Assembly: GCA_919901855.1 (NCBI GenBank)
Contig: CAKKQC010000010.1
Span: 107,214-171,213, forward strand
Reading direction: 5' to 3'
Source of the DNA: a bacterium
Lineage (GTDB): Bacteria > Oederibacteriota > CAKKQC01
DNA: 64,000 bases
Shown: positions 36,667 through 44,324 of the stretch, in pieces
How the letters are laid out: the number at the start of each line of letters is the position of its first letter
Numbering within the stretch: position 1 is the stretch's first letter
Position numbers and translations under genes: made by a program
The notes under the pieces: generated by a model
Databases searched by the model: none
What the model was told of the DNA's origin: nothing
Seen by the model: only the letters and a program-made list of their open reading frames with translations

Positions 36667-37133
36667 CCGCCCTGTGCCGCCTGATCCTCTCCGCGATCTT
36701 CGCGCTCGCCGCCCTGGGCGGGCTCGAGCATCCGAAGACCTTCATGCGCTCCGTCGGGGACTACCAGCTCCTTCCGCCGGGCCTGGTGCCGCTGGCCGGG
36801 GCCACTCTGCCGGGGGTGGAGGCGCTGGCGGCGCTCGTCCTGCTGCTGGCCGTCTTCCGCGTCCCGGAGACGCCGGGCCGGTGGCGGGCGGCGGTGGAGG
36901 GGTCGGAGCTGATCGTCACGGGCCTCCTCGTGGTGTACACCGTCGGGATCGCGAGCGCCCTGCTACGCGGGTTCCAGTTGGACTGCGGCTGTTTCGACTT
37001 CCTCGGCGAGCACCTGCCGTTCTACAAGCCTTCGAAAGCGACCTGGTGGACGGTCGTCCGCGACCTCGTGATGATGGTCCCGGGCGTGTGGCTGGTCAGC
37101 CGCCAGCGATGGGCCGGGGCGGGCGACCGATGA
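36663..37133 (+). CDS. MauE/DoxX-family membrane protein
   Basis: The 156-residue protein has four membrane helices and the characteristic segment GFQLDCGCFDFLG in the last loop, which in MauE-type proteins carries a Cys-Gly-Cys pair thought to take part in disulfide exchange (MauE is needed for methylamine dehydrogenase maturation). The N-terminal helix LCRLILSAIFALAALGGLEH matches the family. GTG 36663 overlaps the rhodanese stop, and the next gene overlaps by ATGA, so the three are probably one unit. No methylamine dehydrogenase genes are nearby. Confidence 0.8.
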   Translation: MTALCRLILSAIFALAALGGLEHPKTFMRSVGDYQLLPPGLVPLAGATLPGVEALAALVLLLAVFRVPETPGRWRAAVEGSELIVTGLLVVYTVGIASALLRGFQLDCGCFDFLGEHLPFYKPSKATWWTVVRDLVMMVPGVWLVSRQRWAGAGDR

Positions 37134-37984
37134 GGCGGGCCGTGCTCGTGTGCGCCGCCTGGCTTGCGGCGGTTCCGGCGCCGGCGCAGCCGGCGCCGAC
37201 GCCGCAGCCCGCCGGCGTGCCGCCGGACACCTACGCGCAGCAGTTGAGCGTCCGCCTCTACGGGGCGGCGGCCCAGCCGGATCTCTACGCGGCACGGGTG
37301 GCGATCCACGACGAGAATCCCGCCGTTCGGGGCGCGGGCTGGACCGGCTCGATCAGCGAGTCGTCGCTTCGGCACGCGCTCGGCGGTGGGCTCGAGGTCA
37401 GTTATGGATTCCTGGACGACGTGAAGTTCCTTTTCGATCTTGGGGGATTCGGGAGCGCGGCGGAGGGCACATTCACCGGGTATGGGGCCAACAGCGTGGT
37501 GGACCCCGTGCTCGGCCGGCTGTCCCAGCGTCTGCATCGCGTCAACCGGTATCCCGTTTTTGCCCAGACCCTGGGAGCGACCCTGCTCCTCCGGTCATTC
37601 GAGTGGTGCCGGTTCGGCCTGACCCTGCGGGTCGGGGTGTGCGAGTTGGCGGGGGCGACAGAGCGCGCCGAATCCTCGGGTCCGCTGGGGACCTCGTGGA
37701 CGAGCCGGAAGCTCACGGGGACGGCCCCGGCGGCGTTCGTCGGCTTCGAGTGGGAGTGGCTGTCCACGGCGGCGGCGCTCGGTCTTCCCATGGCCGGGTA
37801 CGCGATGCTCGGGTACCGCCAGCTTCAGTTCACGTCGGTGACCGCCGGGACCACGGACTCGACGGGTCTGAGCCTCACCGGAGACTACCTGAACGACGAC
37901 GGGACGCGCCGCACGCTCGACCTGTCCGGCCCCGAGGTCCGCATCGGCGTCCAGTTCGCGATCTCCTACGCCCTCACGCCCTGA
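37130..37984 (+). CDS. Predicted outer-membrane beta-barrel protein
   Basis: The 284-residue product has a signal peptide (MRRAVLVCAAWLAAVPAPAQ) and a body of alternating hydrophobic/polar strands with Gly and aromatic residues, for example GLEVSYGFLDDVKFLFDLGG, and a C-terminal strand VRIGVQFAISYALTP. That pattern is typical of small outer-membrane barrels. The specific family is not recognised. ATG 37130 overlaps the MauE-like stop. It is probably co-translated with the rhodanese/MauE pair. Confidence 0.6.
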   Translation: MRRAVLVCAAWLAAVPAPAQPAPTPQPAGVPPDTYAQQLSVRLYGAAAQPDLYAARVAIHDENPAVRGAGWTGSISESSLRHALGGGLEVSYGFLDDVKFLFDLGGFGSAAEGTFTGYGANSVVDPVLGRLSQRLHRVNRYPVFAQTLGATLLLRSFEWCRFGLTLRVGVCELAGATERAESSGPLGTSWTSRKLTGTAPAAFVGFEWEWLSTAAALGLPMAGYAMLGYRQLQFTSVTAGTTDSTGLSLTGDYLNDDGTRRTLDLSGPEVRIGVQFAISYALTP

Positions 37985-38883
37985 AACATCAGGAACCCGG
38001 GAGTCCATCCACGCCTATCCTCGACGACCTCTCCGTCCACCTGCCCGACCTCACCACGCTCGTCAACCGCGAGCTCGCCGTCGTGCCGCCGGGATGGACG
38101 CTGGCTCCGGGGCAGGTTGCGTCTTGGCTCGGGGGCCCGTCGTCATGGCGGATCCATTACCCCGATCAGCCCCGGCTCGGAAAGCGGGACCTCGGGGTGA
38201 CGGCAGACGGGCGGCTCCTGGCCGCCGGGCAGTACATGATCGACGGGACGTCCTGCCTCGTCTCGTGGCTGGCGGCCGATCCCGGGGAGCCGGGCGCGCT
38301 CGAGGAATGGATCGGGGCGCTGGAGGATCTGGCCCGTGACCGCGGGTGCACGGCGGTCGTGCAGTCCCGGAACGAGCTCGGGATCGGGTGGTTCGGCACG
38401 CCCCTCGTCTGGGATCACGTGGTCCGCGGCCTCCGCGAAGCGGGGTACGAGCCGATCGAGCGGTGGGTGATCATGGCCGGGGACCTCGGGTCCGTGCCTC
38501 CTCCGCCCAAGCCGCCGTACCGGTCCCTGCGGGTCGAACACCGGGACGATCCGGCGGCGCTGGAACGCGCGACCCACGTCTGGGTCGGGGCCGTGCCGGC
38601 CGCGGACTGCACCTTCTGGGGCGCGCCTTCGGTGTTTCGCGACTGCCCCGGGTATGCCGCGTGGATGACGCTCGAGGCGATCGATGTCGAGGAGCCATTC
38701 CATCGGCAGGGGATCGCGCGGTACCTGCTGACGTCCGAGATGGCCCGGCTGGCGGAGCAGGGCATCCGGCACGTCCTGCTCTTCACCGAGGTTGGAAACC
38801 TTCCCGCGCGCCGCCTGTTCGAATCCCTGGGATTCGCGGCCGGTCCCGAATGCTGGTGTCTGGGTCATACCCTCGGTTGTTAG
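37981..38883 (+). CDS. GNAT-family acetyltransferase, start codon unclear
   Basis: The C-terminal half has a clear GNAT domain: LEAIDVEEPFHRQGIARYLL with the R/Q-x-x-G-x-A acetyl-CoA loop, then EQGIRHVLLFTEVGNLPARRLFESLGF. The N-terminal half (LVNRELAVVPPGWTLAPGQV) looks like a second, degenerate GNAT fold. The conserved N-terminus extends above the first canonical start (GTG 38083), and the only suitable earlier codons are CTG 37981, forming CTGA with the upstream stop, or ATC 38017. I give the CTG; a standard annotation would use 38083. Substrate unknown. Confidence 0.7.
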   Translation: MKHQEPGSPSTPILDDLSVHLPDLTTLVNRELAVVPPGWTLAPGQVASWLGGPSSWRIHYPDQPRLGKRDLGVTADGRLLAAGQYMIDGTSCLVSWLAADPGEPGALEEWIGALEDLARDRGCTAVVQSRNELGIGWFGTPLVWDHVVRGLREAGYEPIERWVIMAGDLGSVPPPPKPPYRSLRVEHRDDPAALERATHVWVGAVPAADCTFWGAPSVFRDCPGYAAWMTLEAIDVEEPFHRQGIARYLLTSEMARLAEQGIRHVLLFTEVGNLPARRLFESLGFAAGPECWCLGHTLGC

Positions 38884-38912
38884 TTGACAAAACGCCTCCG
38901 GGGAACAAGAAT
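38884..38912 (+). promoter_or_regulatory. Promoter of the FNR-like regulator gene
   Basis: A perfect -35 hexamer TTGACA (38884-38889) is followed after 17 bases by AAGAAT (38907-38912), four of six matches to the -10 consensus. Transcription would start near 38919, inside the FNR-like dyad at 38915. Confidence 0.6.
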
Positions 38913-38914
38913 AC

Positions 38915-38928
38915 TTGACCGTGGTCAG
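38915..38928. promoter_or_regulatory. FNR-like operator A (TTGAC-CGTG-GTCAG)
   Basis: This dyad overlaps the expected transcription start of the FNR-like regulator gene, a position suited to autorepression. It shares the central CGTG and right arm with operator B at 39718. A second inverted repeat, TTCCGG-ATGA-CCGGAA, follows at 38931-38946. Confidence 0.6.
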
Positions 38929-38973
38929 CTTTCCGGATGACCGGAACCGGCCGAGCTTGAGGAGGGTTTACCT

Positions 38974-39690
38974 TTGCAGATGACCAAGGTCAGCGGCGCC
39001 GAGTGCGATCTGTGCAAGTCGCGCGGCTCCTGCTTTTTCGCCGATCTCAAGGGCGGGGATTTCCAGGAGTTCCGCGACAGCCGCATCTCGAACGTCTACA
39101 AGAAGCGTCAGGTCGTCTTCTACGAGGGTCACAAGCCGCACGGGATCTTCGTCGTGTGCCGCGGCCGGGTCAAGATCTACAAGACGGACGACAAGGGGCA
39201 CCAGCTCACGACGCGGATCGCCGACCAGGGGAACATACTCGGATACCGGTCCCTCCTGTCGGGGGAACCGTACGCCGCGACCGCCGAAGCCCTGGAGGAA
39301 TCCTGCCTCGCGTATGTCGACGAAGGGCGGTTCAAGGCGCTCCTGGGCCGCAACCAGGCCATGGCCCTGCGCATGATCCTCCAGTTGGCGAAGGACGTCC
39401 GTATCGCGGAAGACAAGGCGCGGGACATGGCGATGAAGTCCAGCCGGGAGCGGCTGGCCGAACTCCTGCTCATGCTCCGGGCGACCTACGGGAAGACCGA
39501 GAAGCCGGGCGCGGGCCTCAAGCTGCCGTTCACCCGGCAGGATCTGGCGGACCTCGCGGGCCTGGCGCAGGAGACCGTCATCCGGCTGCTCAGCGAGCTG
39601 GAGGAGAAGAAGGTGATCTCCATCAACGGACGGAACCTCACCATCCTGAACGAGCGGGCGCTCGAGAAGTTCTCCGCGACCATAACCTGA
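38974..39690 (+). CDS. Crp/Fnr-family regulator with FNR-type cysteines
   Basis: The 238-residue protein has a cNMP-like beta-roll (about 25-130), a long dimer helix (ALRMILQLAKDVRIAED) and a C-terminal winged HTH (FTRQDLADLAGLAQETVIRLLSELE). Cys11, Cys14 and Cys20 form C-x2-C-x5-C, and Cys111 lies 91 residues further on; E. coli FNR has the same first spacing and a 93-residue gap, so an oxygen-labile [4Fe-4S] cluster is likely. In the recognition helix Glu and Arg (QETVIRLL) match the ExxxR of FNR (SRxxxxR in CRP differs). TTG 38974 has GAGGAGG at ideal spacing; ATG 38980 is the alternative. Confidence 0.88.
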   Translation: MQMTKVSGAECDLCKSRGSCFFADLKGGDFQEFRDSRISNVYKKRQVVFYEGHKPHGIFVVCRGRVKIYKTDDKGHQLTTRIADQGNILGYRSLLSGEPYAATAEALEESCLAYVDEGRFKALLGRNQAMALRMILQLAKDVRIAEDKARDMAMKSSRERLAELLLMLRATYGKTEKPGAGLKLPFTRQDLADLAGLAQETVIRLLSELEEKKVISINGRNLTILNERALEKFSATIT

Positions 39691-39717
39691 GCGGGGTCTG
39701 CCGTCCCTCTTCTTTAC

Positions 39718-39731
39718 CTGATCGTGGTCAG
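39718..39731. promoter_or_regulatory. FNR-like operator B (CTGAT-CGTG-GTCAG)
   Basis: It lies in the spacer after the regulator gene and 62 bases before the radical SAM gene, the head of the first cytochrome unit. It matches operator A at 12 of 14 positions, and both are followed by CTTTCCGG or a near copy. Confidence 0.6.
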
Positions 39732-39793
39732 GCTTTCCGGGAGCTGACCGTCATGGCCTTCCCGGGGTCTTGGCCGCAAAGTCAACATGCACC

Positions 39794-40909
39794 ATGGCAC
39801 CCCTGACACCCCAACTGCGCCTGGTCTTCTGGGAGACGACGGCGGGCTGCAACCTCCGTTGCGTCCATTGCCGCCGCATCGACGTCATGGAGACGGTTTC
39901 GAAGGAGGATCTCACGCCCGCCGAAGGCCTGGACCTGGTCGATCAGGTGGCCGGCCTCGGACGGCCGATCCTGGTGCTTTCGGGCGGAGAACCCCTCATG
40001 CGGCCGGACATCTTCGACCTCGCGGACCGGGCGAAGTCGCGCGGCCTGCGGGTGGCCCTGGCGACTAACGGCACGCTCATCGACGCGCCGCAAGCCCGGC
40101 GCATCCGGCAGGCCGGGTTCGACCGGGTCGCGATCTCGCTGGACGGGGCGACGCCCGCGACGCACGACGCGTTCCGCGGCATCCCCGGGTCGCACGTAAA
40201 GGCCGTGAGCGCGCTCCGCGCCCTGCACGCCCTCGGCGTCGGGACGCAGGTCAACTTCACGGTGGCGCGCCACAACGTGGCCGAGGTCCCCGCCATCTAC
40301 GACCTGGCCATCGAGCTGGGCGCGGACGCGCTCCACTTCTTCATGCTCGTGCCCGTCGGGTGCGGCGTGGCCATCGCGGACCGCGAGATGCTTCCCGCGG
40401 CCGAGTACGAGCGCTGGCTGGCCTGGCTCTGGGACCGGGAGCAGGAGGGGAAGATCGAGCTCAAGGCGACCTGCGCGCCGCACTACTTCCGTGTCATGCG
40501 CCAGGGAGGCCGCCGACCCGCGGCAAGTCATCACCGGCAGGGCCCGACCGAGGCCGCCGGCCGCCCGTCCCTGCACCAGACCACCCGGGGATGCCTGGCC
40601 GGAGTCGGGGTCTGCTTCGTGTCGCATCGGGGCCAGGTTTTTCCGTGCGGCTACCTGCCGGTGCCGGCGGGCGACCTCCGGCGCCAGCCCCTGAAGGAGA
40701 TATGGGACGGCTCGGGCGTGTTCGGGAAGCTCCGCGACCCCGGTCTCCTCAAGGGCAAGTGCGGCGGGTGCGAGTTCAAGACCGTGTGCGGCGGCTGCCG
40801 CGCCCGGGCTTTCGGCATGGCCGGCGACTGGCTGGGGGAGGAGCCCTTCTGCACCTGGATCCCGGGCTCCCGCAAGTCCCTGACGGAGGCGAAGGCGGGT
40901 CATGAGTGA
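39794..40909 (+). CDS. Radical SAM protein, AhbD-like heme b synthase
   Basis: The 371-residue product has the radical SAM cluster motif CNLRCVHC (Cys19, 23, 26), GGEPLMRPD, and a C-terminal SPASM-like region with CLAGVGVC, FPCGYLPV and KCGGCEFKTVCGGCRARAFG. This pattern matches AhbD, which decarboxylates Fe-coproporphyrin III to heme b in the siroheme-dependent pathway; NirJ and AhbC are close relatives. Its place at the head of a large heme-protein operon fits heme supply. The other ahb genes are not in the window. ATG 39794 was chosen; TTG 39770 is possible. An inserted Arg/His/Gln-rich stretch (GGRRPAASHHRQGPTEAAGR) interrupts the C-terminal part. Confidence 0.8.
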   Translation: MAPLTPQLRLVFWETTAGCNLRCVHCRRIDVMETVSKEDLTPAEGLDLVDQVAGLGRPILVLSGGEPLMRPDIFDLADRAKSRGLRVALATNGTLIDAPQARRIRQAGFDRVAISLDGATPATHDAFRGIPGSHVKAVSALRALHALGVGTQVNFTVARHNVAEVPAIYDLAIELGADALHFFMLVPVGCGVAIADREMLPAAEYERWLAWLWDREQEGKIELKATCAPHYFRVMRQGGRRPAASHHRQGPTEAAGRPSLHQTTRGCLAGVGVCFVSHRGQVFPCGYLPVPAGDLRRQPLKEIWDGSGVFGKLRDPGLLKGKCGGCEFKTVCGGCRARAFGMAGDWLGEEPFCTWIPGSRKSLTEAKAGHE

Positions 40910-41324
40910 ACCGGCGGGGACCTGGGGCCGGTATCCGTGGGCGAAATCCGGCCAGCGCCGGGCCCTCGCGGCGCTCGTCGCGCCGGTGGCCGGGAAGTCG
41001 GTTGTGTCGCTGGCGGAGCGGTTCGCCACGAACATCTACCGCCCGGGCGCCGTGATCTTCTACCGGAGCCATGTGCCCCTGGCCTGCTACCTTCTGCGAC
41101 ACGGCAGCGTCGTGCTCGAGTTCGGCCACGGGAACCGGGCGGCGCGCGGTATCGTGGTCGAGGGGCCCGCGATCCTCGGCCACTGGCATGCGGTGAACGC
41201 CGCCGCGTATCCGGTCACGGCCCGGGCGATCACGGCCGCCGTCGTGGCTCTCATCCCCCGGGCGGACAGCGGGCGGCTGAAGTTCGGGGCCTCCGGGGAG
41301 CTGTCGACCATTGGGCGGGTCTGA
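40902..41324 (+). CDS. Stand-alone cyclic-nucleotide-binding-like (Crp N-terminal) domain
   Basis: The 140-residue product consists of a single Crp/Fnr-type beta-roll: RFATNIYRPGAVIFYRSHVP, CYLLRHGSVVLEFGHG, VVEGPAILGHWHAVNAAAYP, and then a strand with AVVALIPRA. It stops without a dimer helix or DNA-binding HTH, so it is not a transcription factor. There is no phosphate-binding RxS motif and no Fe-S cysteine set. It overlaps the AhbD-like gene by 8 bases and precedes the large cytochrome, so it may be a sensor or assembly partner of that unit, which is a guess. Confidence 0.6.
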   Translation: MSEPAGTWGRYPWAKSGQRRALAALVAPVAGKSVVSLAERFATNIYRPGAVIFYRSHVPLACYLLRHGSVVLEFGHGNRAARGIVVEGPAILGHWHAVNAAAYPVTARAITAAVVALIPRADSGRLKFGASGELSTIGRV

Positions 41325-41354
41325 AGTGGCCGGACATCCGGAGGTCAATCGGGG

Positions 41355-43076
41355 ATGAAGCGGATCTGGCGCATCCTCGAATTGACGGGCATCGAGCGCG
41401 GCCCCGGGGATGGGATCCATTTCCGGCTGACCCGCAGGTTCTTCGTGATCATGGCCGGGCTGGCGGTATCGAGTCTCCTGGGCCTGGGGGGACTCTCGAT
41501 CTACTCCACGAGCCCGAGCTTCTGCCATTCGTGCCACATCATGGAGCCCTACTACCAGGGATGGAAGCACTCGAAGCACAAGAACGTTCCGTGCGTCGAG
41601 TGCCACTACCCCCCCGAGTCCCCCCGGAGCCACCTGTGGAGGAAATTCCAGGCGATGTCCCAGGTCGTGAAATACGTGACCCGGACCTACTCGTCGAAGC
41701 CGTTCGCCGAGGTCGACGACAAGTCGTGCCTCCGGTCCGGTTGCCATTCCAGCCGGCTCCTCGAGGGGCGGCTCGTGACGCCCCGGGGCATCCGTTTCGA
41801 CCACCGGCCGCACCTGACCCAGGTGCGCCGGGGGCGGCAGTTGCGGTGCGTTTCCTGCCACTCCCAGGTCGTCGTCGGCAAGCATATCGAGGTCACCTAC
41901 GACACCTGCTATCTGTGCCATTTCCGGGACATGGCGCAGGGGCGCTCTACCGAGCCTATCGGCGGATGCCTGGGCTGCCACGATCTGCCGGCCAAGAGCT
42001 TCCGGCTCGGGAACATGACCTACAACCACAAGGATTTCGTCACCAAGCGCGGGATCAGTTGTCAGAATTGCCACCTCGGTGTCATCCAGGGCAAGGGCGA
42101 GGTGCCGCGGGACCGCTGCCTGACGTGCCACAACCAGCCCGAGAAGATCGCCCGTTTCGCTGAGGACGCGTTCATCCACGAAAACCACGTGACGAAGCAC
42201 AATATCGCGTGCTTCCACTGCCACGAGGAGCTCCGCCACGGCTTCCGTGAGGCGCCGGCGATTCCTCCGCCCGCGACGGCCGAGGCGATTCCCAAAGCGG
42301 TGCCGGCGACGGCGTCCGCCTCGCACGTGCGGACCGTGAACTTCGATTGCTCGTTCTGCCACGACCGGCTGCACACGGGGCAACTCGAGCTCTACGCGGG
42401 GAAGGTGGCCGGGCTGGGCCTGCCCGAGATCCCGAGCCCGATGTTCGTCGCGCGCGTGGACTGCGTCGGCTGCCACTACGCGGAGAAGGCCGGCCCCGCG
42501 GCGGAGTTCCGGGGCCAGACGCACCGCGCCTCCGAAAAGGCCTGCGAGAAGTGCCACGGGGAGCGATTTGCGGGCATCCTCGACGAGACCCTCTCCGAGC
42601 TGAAAACGACGCTGGATCGGGGCAGGGCGAAGCTCGGGGCGGCCCGGGCGGCGCTCGCCGCCGCGGGGCTGGACGAGCCGGAACGCCGGCGGCTGGGAGG
42701 GCGCCTGGATGCGGCGGACCGCTGGCAGCGGCTGGTCGAGTCCGGAAAAGGCGTCCACAACGTCTATCTCGCGTCCGTGGCGCTGCGGCGGGCCGACACC
42801 GCGGTTTCGGCGGTCGGCGAGGCCGCCGGCGCCAAGCTCGAGGACCTTTCCGGGTTGCCCTTGCTTTCCGGTGGATTCTGCGCGACGATGTGTCATCCGC
42901 GAATCGGAGTCAAGGTGCCTCCGGACACGGTGCGAGCGTTCGGCAAGGAGATGCCCCATGGAATGCATGCGTCGCAGAACGGGTGCGTGACGTGTCACGA
43001 AATCGGCGGGCACAAGATGGTGCCGCTGAAACCCGGCGTGCGGAAGACGGTCTGCGCGGGATGCCATCCGGAATGA
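41355..43076 (+). CDS. NapC/NirT-type multiheme cytochrome c, 13 to 15 hemes
   Basis: The 573-residue protein starts with a membrane anchor (RFFVIMAGLAVSSLLGLGGL) and a NapC/NirT domain: SPSFCHSCHIMEPYYQGW and HKNVPCVECHYPPE. I count 13 CXXCH motifs (among them CVSCH, CYLCH, CLGCH, CQNCH, CLTCH, CFHCH, CSFCH, CVGCH, CEKCH, CVTCH, CAGCH), plus one CX4CH (CLRSGCH) and one CX3CH (CATMCH) that may also bind heme. A heme-free helical stretch of about 100 residues (roughly 415-510) lies before the last group. A quinol-oxidising, periplasm-facing role is expected. It resembles large inner-membrane cytochromes of metal reducers. Confidence 0.88.
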   Translation: MKRIWRILELTGIERGPGDGIHFRLTRRFFVIMAGLAVSSLLGLGGLSIYSTSPSFCHSCHIMEPYYQGWKHSKHKNVPCVECHYPPESPRSHLWRKFQAMSQVVKYVTRTYSSKPFAEVDDKSCLRSGCHSSRLLEGRLVTPRGIRFDHRPHLTQVRRGRQLRCVSCHSQVVVGKHIEVTYDTCYLCHFRDMAQGRSTEPIGGCLGCHDLPAKSFRLGNMTYNHKDFVTKRGISCQNCHLGVIQGKGEVPRDRCLTCHNQPEKIARFAEDAFIHENHVTKHNIACFHCHEELRHGFREAPAIPPPATAEAIPKAVPATASASHVRTVNFDCSFCHDRLHTGQLELYAGKVAGLGLPEIPSPMFVARVDCVGCHYAEKAGPAAEFRGQTHRASEKACEKCHGERFAGILDETLSELKTTLDRGRAKLGAARAALAAAGLDEPERRRLGGRLDAADRWQRLVESGKGVHNVYLASVALRRADTAVSAVGEAAGAKLEDLSGLPLLSGGFCATMCHPRIGVKVPPDTVRAFGKEMPHGMHASQNGCVTCHEIGGHKMVPLKPGVRKTVCAGCHPE

Positions 43077-43101
43077 CGATTGATACGGGGGAGACCGGCG
43101 C

Positions 43102-43566
43102 ATGAAGGACCTCGACCACCTTCTCCGGGTCGCGGCCACGTTCGTGGTCGTGACGGTCGGATTCCTGGTAGTCAGGGGCTTCCTGATTCCCCCGACGTTC
43201 GGGAAGCTCGGCCACTACCGGGCCGCCGCGGTCGACGACGTGAAGGCGATGCCGGTCAGGTACGCGGGGCGGGCGGCGAGGGATGCCTGCGCCAGGTGCC
43301 ACGCCGGGCCCGTCCGGGACCGGGCTTCGTCCAGTCACCGGGGTGTCTGGTGCGAGACCTGCCATGGGGCGGCCGGGGCCCACGCGGCGGATCCGAAGTC
43401 CGTGAAGCCCGGGCGGCCGGCGAAGGGGGAGATGCGCGCGTTCTGCGGCCGCTGTCACGCCTCGAACATCACGCGACCCCGCGGGTTTCCGCAGGTCAAC
43501 CTCTCCGTCCACAATCCGGGAGCGGCATGCACCGAGTGCCACGACTCCCACAAGCCGAAGCTATGA
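43102..43566 (+). CDS. Membrane-anchored tetraheme cytochrome c
   Basis: The 154-residue product has one N-terminal membrane helix (RVAATFVVVTVGFLVVRGFL) and four CXXCH motifs: CARCH, CETCH, CGRCH and CTECH, followed by DSHKPKL at the end. With the FeS and NrfD proteins encoded next it forms the tetraheme/FeS/NrfD arrangement described for Geobacter Cbc4 (CbcSTU, from memory). It would take electrons from the quinol site of NrfD through the FeS subunit. It overlaps the FeS gene by ATGA. Confidence 0.85.
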   Translation: MKDLDHLLRVAATFVVVTVGFLVVRGFLIPPTFGKLGHYRAAAVDDVKAMPVRYAGRAARDACARCHAGPVRDRASSSHRGVWCETCHGAAGAHAADPKSVKPGRPAKGEMRAFCGRCHASNITRPRGFPQVNLSVHNPGAACTECHDSHKPKL

Positions 43567-44324
43567 GGCGTCTGGATCGCCGCCGGTTCCTCCGGACCGC
43601 GCTCGGGGCGGTGGTGGCCTACGCCGCGTCCTGCCTCGCCGCGCCGCTCGCGAGGGCGCAGCGGTTCTTCCGCGCGCCGCCGTGGAAGATCAGGACCCCC
43701 TACTGGGGCTTCGCCGTGGACATCACGAAGTGCATCGGATGCGGCAAGTGCGTGGATGCCTGCAAGACGGAGAACGACGTGCCCCGGGAGCCGTTTTACT
43801 TCCGCACGTGGGTGGAGCGGTACGCGATTCGCAAGTCCGGGGAGGTCACCGTGGATTCCCCCAACGGCGGGCTGGACGGGTTCGAGCCCATGCGTGACGA
43901 GGACAGCATCGTCAAGGCCTTCTTCGTGCCGAAGCTGTGCAACCTCTGCGAGAACTCCCCGTGCATCCAGGTCTGCCCGGTCGGGGCGACGTTCAAGACC
44001 GAGGACGGCGTGGTCCTGATCGACCGCAAGTACTGCATCGGGTGCCGGTACTGCATCCAGGCCTGTCCCTACGGCACGCGGTACTACCATCCGACGCTCA
44101 AGGTGGCGGACAAGTGCTCGCTGTGCTACCACCGGATCAAGCGGGGTCTCAATCCGGCGTGCGTCGAGGTCTGTCCGACCGACGCCCGGATCTTCGGGGA
44201 CCTCTCCGACCCCCGCAGTCCGCTGAGCCGGTTCATCGCGGAGAATCCAGTCCAGGTGCTCAAGCCCGCGATGGGGACGCAGCCGAAGCTCGCCTACAAG
44301 GGCCTGGACCGGGAGGTGCGCTGA
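43563..44324 (+). CDS. Periplasmic four-cluster ferredoxin-type subunit (NrfC/PsrB-like)
   Basis: The 253-residue protein has a Tat signal (RRRFLRTALGAVVAYAAS) and binding motifs for four [4Fe-4S] clusters: CIGCGKCVDAC, CNLCENSPCIQVCP, CIGCRYCIQACP, and CSLCYHRIKRG with ACVEVCP. It is the electron-transfer subunit of the CISM type, sitting between the NrfD membrane protein and the cytochrome. No molybdopterin catalytic subunit is encoded in this unit, so electrons probably pass to the tetraheme cytochrome. ATG 43563 overlaps the preceding stop; its TGA overlaps the next ATG. Confidence 0.92.
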   Translation: MRRLDRRRFLRTALGAVVAYAASCLAAPLARAQRFFRAPPWKIRTPYWGFAVDITKCIGCGKCVDACKTENDVPREPFYFRTWVERYAIRKSGEVTVDSPNGGLDGFEPMRDEDSIVKAFFVPKLCNLCENSPCIQVCPVGATFKTEDGVVLIDRKYCIGCRYCIQACPYGTRYYHPTLKVADKCSLCYHRIKRGLNPACVEVCPTDARIFGDLSDPRSPLSRFIAENPVQVLKPAMGTQPKLAYKGLDREVR

